From Microbacterium lacticum (GTDB lineage Bacteria; Actinomycetota; Actinomycetes; Actinomycetales; Microbacteriaceae): a stretch of 64,000 nucleotides of DNA. A model generated the notes under the pieces. It did no database searches. It was not told the origin of the DNA and worked only from the letters and a program-made list of their open reading frames with translations. Of the stretch, positions 9,566 to 19,605 are shown piece by piece. The stretch is taken from the NCBI RefSeq assembly GCF_006716815.1, contig NZ_VFPS01000002.1, positions 124,001 through 188,000 on the forward strand, read 5' to 3'. The position numbers were made by a program, and so were the translations under genes. How positions within the stretch are numbered: the stretch's first letter is position 1; every line of letters begins with the position of its first letter.

Positions 9566-9607
9566 GTTCACCGCACCGGCACCGTTCGTTAACCTTCGCT
9601 GGTTAAC
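9566..9607. promoter_or_regulatory. Pho-box repeats in the senX3/phoU intergenic region
   Basis: GTTCACC at 9566, CGGCACC at 9577 and GTTAACC at 9588 are spaced by exactly 11 bases, the period of actinobacterial Pho boxes bound by PhoP/RegX3. GTTAACC at 9588-9594 also forms a perfect inverted repeat with GGTTAAC at 9601-9607. The site lies 73 bases upstream of senX3 and 88 bases upstream of phoU, so it could control both. Confidence 0.7.
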
Positions 9608-9694
9608 TTCGGCGGGAGGATCGGCGCGGGCCGTGACCAGAGGTCACGCACCCCGGCATCCGTGCCGCCCCAACCCCTCGAGGAGAGACCGAAG

Positions 9695-10387
9695 ATGCGC
9701 GAAGTTTTCCACCAGTCGCTGGAGGACGTGCGGGCCCGCCTGGTCGAGATCGGCGAACTCGTGACGGTCGCCATCGACAAGGCGACCCGCGCGTTCAGTA
9801 CGAGCGACGTGGCGCTGGCCGAAGAGGTCATCGAAGCCGACCAGGTGATCGACGACAAGGCGATCGCCCTCGACGAGCTGGCGATCCAGATCCTGGCGCG
9901 CCAGCAGCCCGTCGCGCGCGACCTCCGCATCGTCGTCGCGGCGCTGCGCGTGAGCGCGTCGCTCGAGCGCATGGGCGACATCGCGGAGCACATCGCGCAG
10001 CTGACCCGCATGCGCTTCCCCGAGCGGGCGATCCCGAAGGGCCTGAAGAACACCTTCACGCAGATGGGCGAGCTCGACGTCGAGGTGGCGCGCACCCTCA
10101 CCGAGCTGCTGCGCACCGAAGACCTCGCGCTCGTCGAGACGCTCCGCAACCTCGACGACCAGCTCGACGACCGCCACCTGGCCGTCTTCGAGAAGGTGCT
10201 CAGCGACAACTGGCAAGGCGAGGCGGCGGCGACCGTCGACGCGACGCTCGCGAGCCGCTACCTGGAGCGCTTCGCCGACCACGCCGTCTCGGTCGCCAAG
10301 AAGGTCGCCTACCTCGCCACCGGCGACTGGACGCCCGACACCAACACCATCGCCGTCATCGCCGCGAGCGGCGAGCTGCTCGACTGA
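9695..10387 (+). CDS. phoU: Phosphate-specific transport system accessory protein PhoU
   Basis: The 230-residue all-helical protein has two PhoU repeats, each with the metal-binding E/DxxxD pattern (for example SLERMGDIAEHIAQ and RYLERFADHAVSVAKK). PhoU links the Pst transporter to the SenX3 kinase and restrains Pho signalling when phosphate is plentiful. ATG 9695 is chosen over an upstream in-frame codon at 9662 because GAGGAGAG precedes it and MREVFHQSLE is the family start. It is separated from pstSCAB by 9 kb, as in many actinobacteria. Confidence 0.94.
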   Translation: MREVFHQSLEDVRARLVEIGELVTVAIDKATRAFSTSDVALAEEVIEADQVIDDKAIALDELAIQILARQQPVARDLRIVVAALRVSASLERMGDIAEHIAQLTRMRFPERAIPKGLKNTFTQMGELDVEVARTLTELLRTEDLALVETLRNLDDQLDDRHLAVFEKVLSDNWQGEAAATVDATLASRYLERFADHAVSVAKKVAYLATGDWTPDTNTIAVIAASGELLD

Positions 10388-10418
10388 TCACGACGCGCCC
10401 GGAGCGCGACGCGAACGC

Positions 10419-10452
10419 AGAAGAGGGGATGCCACGTGGCATCCCCTCTTCT
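10419..10452. terminator. Bidirectional terminator, perfect 34-bp palindrome
   Basis: A 17-base arm (10419-10435) is followed immediately by its exact complement (10436-10452) with no spacer; the outer parts are AGAAGAGGGG and CCCCTCTTCT. It lies between the convergent stops of phoU and gpmA. Confidence 0.85.
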
Positions 10453-10470
10453 CGGCTGCGACCGCTCGGG

Positions 10471-11229
10471 TCAGTGCTTGCCCTGGTTCGCCACGGCGGC
10501 GGCTCCCGCGGCCGCGGCCTCGGGGTCGAGGTAGCGGGCGGGCTCGATGGGCTCGAAGTTCTCGTCGAGCGTGTAGACGAGCGGGATGCCCGTGGGGATG
10601 TTCAGCTCGGCGATGTCGGCGTCGCTGATCTTGTCGAGGTGCTTCACGAGGCCGCGCAGCGAGTTGCCGTGCGCCGCGACGAGCACGGTCTTGCCGCTCG
10701 CGAGGTCGGGCTTGATCTCCGCCTCCCAGTACGGCAGCAGGCGGTCGATGACCATCTTCAGCGACTCGGTGCGGGGCACCTCGCCGTCGATGTCGGCATA
10801 GCGCGGGTCGTGGATCTGGCTGTACGGGGAGTCGTCGTCCAGCGGCGGCGGCGGCACATCGAACGAGCGGCGCCACAGCATGAACTGCTCGTTGCCGAAC
10901 TTCTCGAGGATCTCGGCCTTGTCCTTGCCCTGCAGGGCGCCGTAGTGGCGCTCGTTGAGGCGCCACGAGCGCTTCACCGGGATCCACAGCCGGTCGGCGG
11001 TGTCGAGGGCGATGTTCGCCGTCTGGATCGCACGGCTGAGCACCGACGTGTGCAGCACGTCGGGCAGGATGCCCGACTCTCTCAGCAGCTCGCCGGCGCG
11101 GGCGGCCTCGCCGCGCCCCTGCTCGGTGAGGCGCACATCGACCCAGCCCGTGAACTGGTTCGTCTTGTTCCACTCGCTCTGCCCGTGGCGGAGGAGGATC
11201 AGCGTGTAGGGAGCGGTCATGCTCGTCAT
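10471..11229 (-). CDS. gpmA: 2,3-bisphosphoglycerate-dependent phosphoglycerate mutase
   Basis: The 252-residue histidine-phosphatase-superfamily enzyme interconverts 3- and 2-phosphoglycerate in glycolysis. The phospho-His motif is [10 protein letters not shown] (His15 from the first start), and the second catalytic His is in [13 protein letters not shown]. The RHYGALQGK and [14 protein letters not shown] segments are typical of dPGM. A second in-frame ATG lies at 11220, with GGTAGGA about nine bases before it, so the true start may be three codons downstream. The gpm / senX3-regX3 / phoU neighbourhood is conserved with mycobacteria. Confidence 0.93.
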   Translation of the reverse strand: MTSMTAPYTLILLRHGQSEWNKTNQFTGWVDVRLTEQGRGEAARAGELLRESGILPDVLHTSVLSRAIQTANIALDTADRLWIPVKRSWRLNERHYGALQGKDKAEILEKFGNEQFMLWRRSFDVPPPPLDDDSPYSQIHDPRYADIDGEVPRTESLKMVIDRLLPYWEAEIKPDLASGKTVLVAAHGNSLRGLVKHLDKISDADIAELNIPTGIPLVYTLDENFEPIEPARYLDPEAAAAGAAAVANQGKH

Positions 11230-11261
11230 CCTACCGAGGAGGGCGCTGGCACACTGGGGAT

Positions 11262-12119
11262 ATGTCGCCGGAAAAACCGCCCCGATCCCGGAGCGGTCCC
11301 GCGGCGGGCGTCGTCGGCCAGGTCACCCGCGGCACGACGAACACGAACCGCCTGCGCCGCGTCGATCGGTGGATCGCGCGGCACCCGGTGCTGCGCCGCA
11401 CCGACGATCCGCTGGTCGTCGACCTGGGCTACGGCGCGAGCGGGGTGACGGCGTTCGAGCTCGAGGCGCGGCTGCACCGCGCGCGGCCGGATGTCGAGGT
11501 CGTCGGCCTCGAGATCGACCCCGCCCGCGTCGCCCGCGCCGAGGCTCAGCTCGCCGACGTGCGCGCCGGGCGCACCCCGTTCTCCCCCGACGCGCACGTC
11601 TCGTTCGGCCGAGGCGGGTTCGAAGTGCCCCTGCCGGGCACCGAGCGCCGGCCCGCGGTGATCCGCGCCTTCAACGTGCTGCGGCAGTACGACGAGGGCG
11701 AGGTCGCGGCCGCGTGGCAGCGGATGAGCGCGCGGCTGCAGCCGGGCGGAATGCTCGTCGAGGGCACCTGCGACGAGCTCGGCCGCGTGTGCACGTGGAT
11801 CGAGGTGGGGGCGGATGCCACGCCCCGCTCGCTCACGCTGTCGCTCCGCCTCGCGGGGCTCGCCTCCCCCGCGATCGCCGCCGAGCGGCTACCGAAGGCG
11901 CTCATCCACCGGAACGTGCCCGGCGAGCGCGTGCACGCGTTCCTCGCGGCGCTCGAGACGGAATGGGTGCGCGCGGTGGCGGCGGCCCCGTTCGGCGCCG
12001 AGCAGCGGTGGCGCACCGCGCTCGAGGCGCTCGCCGCGGCGGGCTGGCCCGTGCAGGGCCGCTCGCGCTGGCGCCTCGGCGAGGTCACCGTGCCGTGGGA
12101 GGTCGTCGCGCCGGCGTGA
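11262..12119 (+). CDS. Class I SAM-dependent methyltransferase-like protein
   Basis: The 285-residue protein has a Rossmann SAM-binding motif, [16 protein letters not shown] (about residues 51-66), followed by [18 protein letters not shown], in which the acidic residue would hold the SAM ribose. [18 protein letters not shown] and [10 protein letters not shown] are conserved in the actinobacterial homologues found next to gpm. The target is unknown. It is transcribed away from gpmA from a short shared promoter region of 32 bases. Confidence 0.82.
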   Translation: MSPEKPPRSRSGPAAGVVGQVTRGTTNTNRLRRVDRWIARHPVLRRTDDPLVVDLGYGASGVTAFELEARLHRARPDVEVVGLEIDPARVARAEAQLADVRAGRTPFSPDAHVSFGRGGFEVPLPGTERRPAVIRAFNVLRQYDEGEVAAAWQRMSARLQPGGMLVEGTCDELGRVCTWIEVGADATPRSLTLSLRLAGLASPAIAAERLPKALIHRNVPGERVHAFLAALETEWVRAVAAAPFGAEQRWRTALEALAAAGWPVQGRSRWRLGEVTVPWEVVAPA

Positions 12120-12173
12120 CCCCGACGCGGTCGGCGCCTCGCCCCCCGCGCTCCGCGCCTCACGCTCCGGGGC

Positions 12174-13283
12174 TCAGACCCGCGGAAGCGCGGCGCGGGC
12201 GTCGGCGGCGGTCATCCCCGCGGCGGTCATGAGGTCGACCGCGAGGGGGCGGAACGCGCCGATGAGGTTCTGGTCGACGCTCGACCGGCCCGCCGCCAGC
12301 GCGGCCGGGTCGAGACGCGTCGCGACGGAGCGCACCGCCTCCCGCGCGACCGGCTCGTAGGAGATGTCGACGAGCACGTCGGGCAGCAACCGCGCGGCGG
12401 CGGCCAGCTCGTCGAGCAGGTCGGCGGCGACCGGGCGCGGGGCGCCGTCGTCGCAGAGGTACACCACACGCCGGGCGATCACGCGGAGGTTGCGGGTCGC
12501 GAGATCGAGGTGCGTGCGCACCCGCTCCTGCCGGTCGAACTCGCTGCGCTGACGGTGCAGGAACGGCGAGATGCGGGCGATCGCGGCCCCCGACTCGATG
12601 CTCTCGCGCCAGGCATCCAACGGTCCCTGCAGGGCGCGTGCCTTCTCGAGCCCGCGCTCGGCGCGCCGCCGGTCGCCGGCGCGCAGCGCCTGCACGAGGG
12701 TCAGCACCGCGTCGTCGAACGCGGCGAGCACGACCGCGCCCTCCTGCGCCACCTGACGCAGGGGGCTCCGCGGCACGAGGGCGGTGACCAGCAGAGCCGC
12801 CACGCCCCCGACGATGCCGTCGACGAGCCGCAGGAACGGCACGCTCTCCGGGATCACCATCACGATCGCGGCCTGGATGGCCGCCGCGATCGCGAACCCC
12901 GGCTGGTCGTTCAGGAACCGCGCGACGACGAGGCTGACGGCGAGCGTGATCGCCAGCTGCCACCAACCGATGCCGGCGATGAGCACGATGAGCTCGGCGA
13001 CCAGGATGCCGACGATCATGCCGATCACGGTCTCGAGCACCCGCCGCGGCCGCGCGTCGCGCACGAGTCCGAGGCTCGACACCGTCACGGTCGCCGCGAG
13101 GAGCGGCGCCGCGTGACCGAGCACGTAGTGCGCGAACGCGAACGCCGCCGTCGCGGCGATGACGATCTGCGCGACCGCGCCGGCCGACTCGCGCACCCGC
13201 TCGATGCGGCGCCGCGGCGACAGCCGCGCCCGCCACCCCGTGCGGACGGCCACCGAGCTGGTCTGCGGGTCGGGCGCGCTCAT
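12174..13283 (-). CDS. FUSC/aromatic-acid-exporter family membrane protein
   Basis: The 369-residue protein has about six hydrophobic helices in the first 170 residues (VIAATAAFAFAHYVLGHAAPLLAATVTV onward), then a cytosolic helical half rich in Arg and Ala. This half-size layout fits FUSC (fusaric-acid-resistance-like) proteins; full-length members pump aromatic acids, while small ones remain uncharacterised. It is 10 bases upstream of ygfZ's stop, on the same strand but at the far end of that cluster. The substrate is not predictable. Confidence 0.75.
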   Translation of the reverse strand: MSAPDPQTSSVAVRTGWRARLSPRRRIERVRESAGAVAQIVIAATAAFAFAHYVLGHAAPLLAATVTVSSLGLVRDARPRRVLETVIGMIVGILVAELIVLIAGIGWWQLAITLAVSLVVARFLNDQPGFAIAAAIQAAIVMVIPESVPFLRLVDGIVGGVAALLVTALVPRSPLRQVAQEGAVVLAAFDDAVLTLVQALRAGDRRRAERGLEKARALQGPLDAWRESIESGAAIARISPFLHRQRSEFDRQERVRTHLDLATRNLRVIARRVVYLCDDGAPRPVAADLLDELAAAARLLPDVLVDISYEPVAREAVRSVATRLDPAALAAGRSSVDQNLIGAFRPLAVDLMTAAGMTAADARAALPRV

Positions 13284-13293
13284 CGTCGCCCCG

Positions 13294-14442
13294 TCAGCGG
13301 CGGCGCGAGAGGCGCGGCAGGCGCGGCACGGCGGCGGTGCGCCCGGCCTCGGGCGGCACGATGACCTCTTGAGCGGCGGCGACGGCGCCGTCGCTCGTCC
13401 CGACCGTCAGCGTCGCGTCGACGGGCGTCGCCCGGCGGACGAGCGCGAGCGCGATCGGTCCTTCCTCGTGGTGGCGCGCGACCGAGGTCACGACGCCCAC
13501 GGTCTCGGCGTCCGCGGCGCCGTCACCCGTACGGGCCGACACCGCGGCGCCCACCTCGGGCAGCACCGCTTCGCTGCCGTCGAGCTGCAGCAGCACGAGG
13601 CGGCGGGGCGGATGCCCGAGGTTGTGCACCTTCGCGACCGTCTCCTGCCCGCGATAGCACCCCTTGTGGAGGTGCACGGCGGTGCGGAGCCAGTCGACCT
13701 CGTGCGGCAGGGTGCGCGCGTCGGTGTCGAACGCGCCCTCGCGGTCGGCGCGGGGGCGCCACGCCGCGACCCGCAGGGCGTCGACAGCGAGGTGGCCGGC
13801 GACCGGCTGCGTGCCGGCGACGGCGGCGGCGGCGAGCGCCTCGTCGTCGGCGGTCTCGACGATCGCCTCGGCCCAGTCGCGCTCGTCGCCCGGGTGCGGG
13901 TCGGTCAGGGCATAGCCCCACCCGCCGATCCCGACGCCGGGCCACGGGTCGTGCCACACGGCGGCGGAGCGGAGCGCCCCGACCGCGGCGGCCGTCCCCC
14001 CGACGACGCGGTGGGTGTCCGAGGCATCCTGCACCTCTACGCGCAGCCGGAACCGCATGCGCGTGAGCCATGCGGCGAGCGCCGCGGCGCGGGAGCGCTC
14101 CACGATCAGCCAGGCGCGTTCGCCGTCGTCGACGACGGATGCCGCGTGCTCGATGTGCCCCTGCGGGTCGAGCACCAGCAGCTCGGTGCTCTCGCCGGGC
14201 GCGAGGGCGGCGAGCGACTGCGAGGTGATCGAGTCGAGCCAGGTGAGCCGGTCGGGCCCGGCGATGGTCAGCACGGTGCGCCCGGACAGCGGGGCGAGCG
14301 CCCGGCCGTCGGCGAGCTCTCGCTGCTCGCGCAGCGGCGATCCGACGTGGGCGAGGCCCTCCGCGTCGACGACGGCGCCCGGCACGCCGGCATACGGCGC
14401 CGCGGCGGCGGCCGCCGGCGTCTCGGGGGCGGTCACGCTCAC
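13294..14442 (-). CDS. ygfZ: YgfZ/GcvT-like folate-binding protein
   Basis: The 382-residue protein has the GcvT fold and the diagnostic motif KGCYRGQETVAK near residue 255, whose Cys marks YgfZ. YgfZ uses tetrahydrofolate to support repair or assembly of certain iron-sulfur enzymes such as MiaB. I start it at GTG 14442 because the preceding gene's TGA overlaps it (GTGA), giving a coupled start; another in-frame GTG is at 14436. An apparent extension to 14514 would overlap the upstream gene by 76 bases and is rejected. Confidence 0.88.
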   Translation of the reverse strand: MSVTAPETPAAAAAAPYAGVPGAVVDAEGLAHVGSPLREQRELADGRALAPLSGRTVLTIAGPDRLTWLDSITSQSLAALAPGESTELLVLDPQGHIEHAASVVDDGERAWLIVERSRAAALAAWLTRMRFRLRVEVQDASDTHRVVGGTAAAVGALRSAAVWHDPWPGVGIGGWGYALTDPHPGDERDWAEAIVETADDEALAAAAVAGTQPVAGHLAVDALRVAAWRPRADREGAFDTDARTLPHEVDWLRTAVHLHKGCYRGQETVAKVHNLGHPPRRLVLLQLDGSEAVLPEVGAAVSARTGDGAADAETVGVVTSVARHHEEGPIALALVRRATPVDATLTVGTSDGAVAAAQEVIVPPEAGRTAAVPRLPRLSRRR

Positions 14443-15053
14443 TCGGCTCGGGCGAGGCGCGCCGAGGCGTGCGCGGAGAGCGGGCTGCCGAGGGCGGCGA
14501 TGTCCCACGCCCACAGCAGATGCCCGTCGACGTAGCCGTACATCCGCGAGGCGGAGGCGTAGGGCTTCGCGCCCGCGGGGCGGACGATCGCGTCGGTCGC
14601 GAGGTCGATGCGGGGCCCGCGCGCCTGGCCGAGGTACAGCTCGCAGATGCCGTCGGAGTGCACGATCGCGACCTCGAGGTCGAACCCGCCCTCTTCGGTG
14701 CGCAGCGCCTCGACGTCGTCGACGGTGCGCGCGCTCTCGCGCGCGGTCACGGCGGGCAGGAGCGCCGGGCCGGGGTCATCTGTGCCGGCGGGACGGGCGA
14801 GGCGCCAGTACCCGGTCTCGGCGACGAGCGGGGTGCGCGTGTCGTCCTCGCCGATCAGCCAGGCGCTCGCGGTGTAGTTGACGTAGTCGCCGCCGTCGTG
14901 GCTGAAGCTCACCCGGTGGGCGAACTCGCCCTCGAACCGGGTGCCGTCCGCCTCGTAGTCGATGACGCCGGTGCCTTCCCAGACGCCCAGCAGCCACGAC
15001 AGCGGAACGATGTCCGCCGGCAGATCGGTCGGAAGATCGAACACGGCGCTCAC
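14439..15053 (-). CDS. FABP-family / nitrobindin-like heme-binding protein
   Basis: The 204-residue beta-barrel protein shows the family signature LSWLLGVWEGTG near the N-terminus (GxWxGxG), then a series of beta strands ending YGYVDGHLLWAWDIAALG. Nitrobindins bind ferric heme and react with nitric oxide or peroxynitrite; the actinobacterial FABP-like homologues are otherwise unstudied. The GTG start overlaps the stop of the small upstream ORF by four bases and its own stop overlaps the ygfZ start, making a three-gene coupled chain. Confidence 0.85.
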   Translation of the reverse strand: MSAVFDLPTDLPADIVPLSWLLGVWEGTGVIDYEADGTRFEGEFAHRVSFSHDGGDYVNYTASAWLIGEDDTRTPLVAETGYWRLARPAGTDDPGPALLPAVTARESARTVDDVEALRTEEGGFDLEVAIVHSDGICELYLGQARGPRIDLATDAIVRPAGAKPYASASRMYGYVDGHLLWAWDIAALGSPLSAHASARLARAE

Positions 15054-15163
15054 CGCTGGCCGCGGTAGAGGTTCTTGATCACGACGCCCGAGACGAAGAC
15101 GATCGCGAGCGAGGCGAGCGCGAGGAGCCCCACGAAGAAGAGTTCGAGTGCGACGAGGTCCAT
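15050..15163 (-). CDS. 37-residue single-pass membrane peptide
   Basis: MDLVALELFFVGLLALASLA followed by IVFVSGVVIKNLYRGQR forms one hydrophobic helix (residues about 5-29) and a short basic tail, so the C-terminus is likely cytoplasmic. Its TGA overlaps the GTG of the FABP gene as GTGA, and the downstream junction has the same four-base overlap, which supports real translation. No known function. It could be a membrane tether or simply a coupled leader peptide for the heme-binding protein. Confidence 0.6.
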   Translation of the reverse strand: MDLVALELFFVGLLALASLAIVFVSGVVIKNLYRGQR

Positions 15164-15202
15164 GCCCTCACTCTACCCGTCCGTGCCCGGCGGAGCGCGC
15201 GG

Positions 15203-15493
15203 CTACGCGGAGAACATGCTGGCAAGGCCGAGACCGAGCCCGATGAGCCCCATCACCGCCATCGCGCCGAGGGCGCTCGCCGCGACGCGGCGCAGGAACC
15301 CTTCGGCGTGGCCGTAGGCGAACTGCACCACGAAGGCCAGCACGATGCAGCCGGCCAGACCCACCGGCATCCATGCCGCGCGCCAGTCGGGCGGGGCGAC
15401 GAAGCCGATCACGACCGCGATCACCGCGGCCGCCACCCACACCGCCACGATGCCGCCGAAGCCGCCGCGCGGCGCCAGTCCGGGGATGCTCAT
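15203..15493 (-). CDS. Small integral membrane protein of unknown function
   Basis: The 96-residue protein has three hydrophobic segments (about residues 13-34, 43-62 and 70-93) with short loops ([19 protein letters not shown]). No family motif is recognised. It sits 39 bases upstream of the 37-residue peptide gene on the same strand and may be the first gene of that operon. Confidence 0.7.
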   Translation of the reverse strand: MSIPGLAPRGGFGGIVAVWVAAAVIAVVIGFVAPPDWRAAWMPVGLAGCIVLAFVVQFAYGHAEGFLRRVAASALGAMAVMGLIGLGLGLASMFSA

Positions 15494-15588
15494 CCCCCCA
15501 TCATGGCCGATCGCGGCGCCGTCCGGGGGCGGCGCGACGAGGTCCTAAGATGAAGCCACGGCCCGCTCGCCCGGCCGGAAGGGACCGC

Positions 15589-16287
15589 ATGGCTCAGCTT
15601 CTCGTCTTGAGTTCCGCCCTCGGCGGAGGGCCCGTCCTGCCCGCGCTCGAACTGCTCAGCCACCGCGTGCGGCAGATCCCCGCCGAGCCGGCGCAGCTGG
15701 TCGGCGCCCCGAGCTGCGACGTGATCTTCGTCGACGCGCGCAGCGACCTCGTGGGGGCGAAGTCGCTGTGCAAGATCCTCAACACGACCGGGCTGGATGC
15801 CCCGCTGGTGCTCGTCGTCACCGAGGGCGGCCTCACGGCCGTCTCGACCGACTGGGGCATCGACGACGTCATCCTGCTGAACGCCGGCCCCGCCGAGGTC
15901 GACGCTCGCATCCGGCTCGCGATGGGTCGCCAGAGTGCCGAGCAGGTCTCCAGCCGCATCCAGACCTCGGGCATCACGATCGACGAGTCGTCGTACTCGG
16001 CGAAGGTGCACGGCAAGCCGCTCGATCTCACGTACAAGGAGTTCCAGCTGCTGCACTTCTTCGCCACGCACCCGTCCCGGGTGTTCACGCGCGAGCAGCT
16101 GCTGAGCGAGGTGTGGGGCTACGACTACTTCGGCGGCACCCGCACCGTCGACGTGCACGTGCGGCGTCTGCGCGCCAAGCTCGGCGATCTCGAGCAGCTG
16201 ATCGGCACCGTGCGCAACGTCGGCTACCGCTTCAACGTGTACGAGGACGACCAGGTGCCCGCGCCCAAGGAGCGCTCCGGCACCTGA
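15589..16287 (+). CDS. glnR: OmpR-type response regulator, GlnR-like
   Basis: The 232-residue protein has a divergent receiver domain (residues 1-115; [12 protein letters not shown] supplies the likely Asp) and a C-terminal OmpR winged helix ([50 protein letters not shown]). In actinobacteria this family includes GlnR, the orphan nitrogen regulator, which works without a partner kinase; no kinase gene is nearby here. In mycobacteria glnR also lies near pst genes. ATG 15589 follows GGAAGGG. Assignment to GlnR rests on family resemblance and context. Confidence 0.75.
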   Translation: MAQLLVLSSALGGGPVLPALELLSHRVRQIPAEPAQLVGAPSCDVIFVDARSDLVGAKSLCKILNTTGLDAPLVLVVTEGGLTAVSTDWGIDDVILLNAGPAEVDARIRLAMGRQSAEQVSSRIQTSGITIDESSYSAKVHGKPLDLTYKEFQLLHFFATHPSRVFTREQLLSEVWGYDYFGGTRTVDVHVRRLRAKLGDLEQLIGTVRNVGYRFNVYEDDQVPAPKERSGT

Positions 16288-16312
16288 GGCCGCCCGCACC
16301 GGCATCCACCCG

Positions 16313-16334
16313 GTTAACGCGTCGGTCACGTCAC
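16313..16334 (+). promoter_or_regulatory. Weak Pho-box-like repeat before ppk
   Basis: GTTAACG at 16313 and GGTCACG at 16324 are 11 bases apart and resemble the stronger Pho-box units at 9566 and 19496. The second unit is a poor match, so this is only suggestive of RegX3 control of polyphosphate synthesis. Confidence 0.35.
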
Positions 16335-16351
16335 CCTGCAATGATGAGGGG

Positions 16352-18526
16352 ATGATCGACACCGACGTTCTGGACACCGGTTTGGGCGACGCGGATGACG
16401 ACGACTTCGACGAGACCGTCGAGGTCGACGATTCACAGCTGCCCGCCCACCGCTACATGGACCGCGAGCTCAGCTGGCTCGCCTTCAACCAGCGGGTGCT
16501 GGAGCTGGCCGAAGACCCGGCGCTCCCGGTGCTCGAACGCGCGAACTTCCTCGCGATCTTCGCCTCGAACCTCGACGAGTTCTTCATGGTGCGGGTCGCC
16601 GGGCTCAAGCGCCGCATCATGACCGGCCTCGCCGTGCCCACGAACGTCGGCCGCGCTCCGGCGGACGTGCTCGCCGACATCTCCGAGAGCGCGCACGCGC
16701 TGCAGCTGCGGCATGCCCGCGTGTGGCTCGACCTCGTGCAGCCGGCCCTCACCGACGCCGGCATCGAGGTGGTCACCTGGGCCGAGCTCTCCGACGACGA
16801 GCGCGCGTCGCTGTACGAGTACTTCCAGGCGCAGGTGTTCCCCGTGCTCATGCCGCTCGCGGTCGACCCGGCGCACCCGTTCCCGTACATCTCGGGGCTG
16901 TCGCTGAACCTCGCGATCCGCATCCGCAACGCCAAGACGGGGCGGCAGGAGTTCGCCCGCCTCAAGGTGCCGCCGATGCTCCCCCGCTTCGTCGAGGTGC
17001 CGGGCTCGTCGGCCTCTGGCCGCGCCCGCTACCTGCCGCTCGAGCAGCTCATCGCCCACCACCTCGGCGACCTGTTCCCCGGCATGGAGATCCTCGAACA
17101 CCACACCTTCCGCCTCACGCGCAACGAGGACGTCGTGATCGAGGAGGACGAGACCGAGAACCTCATCCAGGCCCTCGAGGCCGAGCTGCTGCGCCGCCGG
17201 TTCGGCCCGCCGATCCGCCTCGAGGTGACCGAGGAGATGGACGACGTCACCCTCGATCTGCTGATCGACGAGCTCGAGGTCACCGCGCAGGAGGTCTACC
17301 GCCTCCCCGGGCCGCTCGACCTGCGGGGTCTGTTCGACCTCGCCAAGATCGATCGCCCCGAACTGCACTACCCCGCGCACGTGCCCGTGACCGCGACGGC
17401 CTTCCAGCCCGCCGAGCAGAACGGCCGCGCCGACCTGTTCGCCGCGATCCGCAAGGGCGACGTGCTCGTGCACCACCCCTACGAGTCGTTCACGACGAGC
17501 GTCGTCGCCTTCCTCGAGCAGGCGGCGCGCGACCCGCACGTGCTCGCCATCAAGCAGACCCTGTACCGCACCTCCGGCGACAGCCCGATCGTGCAGGCCC
17601 TCATCGACGCCGCCGAGCGCGGCAAGCAGGTGCTCGCCCTCGTCGAGGTGAAGGCGCGCTTCGACGAGGCCGCGAACATCGTCTGGGCCCGCAAGCTCGA
17701 GAAGGCCGGCGTCCACGTCGTCTACGGTCTCGTGGGCCTGAAGACCCACTGCAAGCTGTTGCACGTCATCCGCGAGGAAGACGGGATGCTCCGCAGCTAC
17801 AGCCACATCGGCACGGGCAACTACAACCCGAAGACCAGCCGCCTCTATGAGGACTTCGGCCTCTTCACCGCCGACGAGCAGGTCGGCCGCGACCTCACCC
17901 GCCTGTTCAACGAGCTGTCCGGCTACGCGATCGAGAAGAAGTTCAAGCGGCTGCTCGTCGCGCCGCTGCACCTGCGCAAGGGCCTCCTCCGCCTCATCGA
18001 GAAGGAGCGCCGCAACGCCCTCGAGGGCAAGCCCGCGCACATCCGCATCAAGGTCAACTCGATGGTCGACGAGCAGATCATCGACGCCCTCTACCGCGCC
18101 AGCCAGGCCGGCGTGCGGGTGGATGTCTGGGTGCGCGGCATCTGCTCGCTGCGCCTCGGGCTCGAGGGGGTGAGCGAGAACATCACGGTGCGCTCGATCC
18201 TCGGGCGCTATCTCGAGCACTCGCGCATCTTCGCGTTCGCGAACGACGGCGACCCGCAGGTGTACATCGGCAGCGCCGACATGATGCACCGGAACCTCGA
18301 CCGTCGCGTCGAGGCCCTCGTGCGGGTCGTCGCGCCCGCGCAGGTCAAGGAGCTCATCGACTTCTTCGACCTCGCCTTGAGCGACGGCACGAGCTCGTGG
18401 CGGCTGCAGCCCTCCGGCGACTGGGAGCGGCACTCGGTCGGCGCCGACGGCAAGCCGCTCATCGACCTGCAGGACCGCACCATGCTGCAGGTGCAGCGCC
18501 GCCGCCGCGGACGAGCGGTGCGATGA
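16352..18526 (+). CDS. ppk: Polyphosphate kinase 1
   Basis: The 724-residue enzyme reversibly polymerises the gamma-phosphate of ATP into polyphosphate. The N-terminal domain shows [16 protein letters not shown] and [17 protein letters not shown]; the phospholipase-D-like catalytic domains carry [10 protein letters not shown] and the active-site [20 protein letters not shown]. The first 35 residues are acidic and variable. The stop overlaps the mutT1 start (ATGA), so the two are coupled. Position beside pstSCAB and a weak Pho box suggest phosphate control. Confidence 0.95.
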   Translation: MIDTDVLDTGLGDADDDDFDETVEVDDSQLPAHRYMDRELSWLAFNQRVLELAEDPALPVLERANFLAIFASNLDEFFMVRVAGLKRRIMTGLAVPTNVGRAPADVLADISESAHALQLRHARVWLDLVQPALTDAGIEVVTWAELSDDERASLYEYFQAQVFPVLMPLAVDPAHPFPYISGLSLNLAIRIRNAKTGRQEFARLKVPPMLPRFVEVPGSSASGRARYLPLEQLIAHHLGDLFPGMEILEHHTFRLTRNEDVVIEEDETENLIQALEAELLRRRFGPPIRLEVTEEMDDVTLDLLIDELEVTAQEVYRLPGPLDLRGLFDLAKIDRPELHYPAHVPVTATAFQPAEQNGRADLFAAIRKGDVLVHHPYESFTTSVVAFLEQAARDPHVLAIKQTLYRTSGDSPIVQALIDAAERGKQVLALVEVKARFDEAANIVWARKLEKAGVHVVYGLVGLKTHCKLLHVIREEDGMLRSYSHIGTGNYNPKTSRLYEDFGLFTADEQVGRDLTRLFNELSGYAIEKKFKRLLVAPLHLRKGLLRLIEKERRNALEGKPAHIRIKVNSMVDEQIIDALYRASQAGVRVDVWVRGICSLRLGLEGVSENITVRSILGRYLEHSRIFAFANDGDPQVYIGSADMMHRNLDRRVEALVRVVAPAQVKELIDFFDLALSDGTSSWRLQPSGDWERHSVGADGKPLIDLQDRTMLQVQRRRRGRAVR

Positions 18527-19461
18527 CCGAGACCGCCGTCTACGCCGCCGGCGGGGTGGTGTGGCGCGTCGTCGCGGGAAAGCTCCACATCCTCGTCATC
18601 CACCGCACCGCGTACGCCGACGTCACGCTGCCCAAGGGCAAGGTCGATCCGGGTGAGGCGCTCGCCGAGACCGCCGTGCGCGAGATCTTCGAGGAGACCG
18701 GCATCCGCGTCGCCCTCGGCATCCCGGTGGGCGTCTCCCGCTACCGCATGCCGCGCGGCCGGCAGAAGATCGTGCACTACTGGGCCGCCGAGGCGACCGA
18801 CGACGCGATCCGCGCCTCGGCGTTCGTGCCGAACAAGGAGATCGCCGCGATCGAGTGGGTCACGCCGCGCAAGGCGCTCGGCTACCTCTCCTACCCGGTC
18901 GACGTCGAGATCGTCGAGCAGTTCCTGCGGTACGTCGACGACGGCGTGCTCGAGACGTTCCCGATCGTCGTGATGCGCCACGCCAAGGCGCTGCCGCGCG
19001 ACGACTGGAAGGACGCGGACGCCGCCCGGCCGCTGACCGCCCGCGGCACCCGGCAGGCCGCCGCCGCCGTCGGGCCGCTGCGCGCGTTCGGCATCCGCCG
19101 CATCGTCTCGAGCGACGCCGTGCGCTGCGTGACGACCGTCACCCCGCTCGCCGCGGCCCTCGGCCGCAAGGTTCACCGCACGCCGCTGCTCAGCCAGGAT
19201 GCCTGGGAGGAGGGCACCTCAGACCCCCGCACGGTCATCGGGCAGCGCGTGCGCGCGCGCAAGCCCGCCGTGCTCTGCAGTCACGGACCGGTGCTGCCCA
19301 GCATCCTCAGCGAACTCGCCCTCGCCACCGGCACCATGCGCGGCTCCTACCTCGGCAGCGCGTCGACGCTCCAGCCGGGCGCCTTCTCGGTCGTGCACCT
19401 GTCGGCCACGAACCCCGGGTCGGGGATCGTCGCGATCGAGACGCACGAGCCCAAGCTCTGA
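18523..19461 (+). CDS. mutT1: MutT1-type Nudix hydrolase fused to a histidine phosphatase
   Basis: The 312-residue protein has an N-terminal Nudix domain with a full Nudix box from [11 protein letters not shown] to REIFEETGI (residues about 37-60), and a C-terminal SixA/RHG phosphatase domain beginning [10 protein letters not shown] near residue 149 with a second His in LCSHGPVLP. In mycobacterial MutT1 this pair sanitises 8-oxo-dGTP and diadenosine polyphosphates in two steps. The start is fixed by the ATGA overlap with ppk; mutT1 also follows ppk in mycobacteria. Confidence 0.9.
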   Translation: MTETAVYAAGGVVWRVVAGKLHILVIHRTAYADVTLPKGKVDPGEALAETAVREIFEETGIRVALGIPVGVSRYRMPRGRQKIVHYWAAEATDDAIRASAFVPNKEIAAIEWVTPRKALGYLSYPVDVEIVEQFLRYVDDGVLETFPIVVMRHAKALPRDDWKDADAARPLTARGTRQAAAAVGPLRAFGIRRIVSSDAVRCVTTVTPLAAALGRKVHRTPLLSQDAWEEGTSDPRTVIGQRVRARKPAVLCSHGPVLPSILSELALATGTMRGSYLGSASTLQPGAFSVVHLSATNPGSGIVAIETHEPKL

Positions 19462-19495
19462 GGCGCGGGGCCCGATCCCCGCCACCCCTTCGGTC

Positions 19496-19513
19496 GTTCA
19501 CCTGCCGTTCACC
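19496..19513 (+). promoter_or_regulatory. Pho box upstream of pstS
   Basis: Two exact GTTCACC units start at 19496 and 19507, 11 bases apart, with looser continuation CAGCGCA at 19518. This is the canonical direct repeat bound by PhoP/RegX3. It lies about 90 bases before the pstS start. Confidence 0.8.
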
Positions 19514-19605
19514 GGCACAGCGCACGCTCTTAAGAGTCGGTGTCTACCGTCACGGACGTGCCCCGCACCGGGCCGACTATCCCTGACAACCCGAAGGATC
19601 TCACA

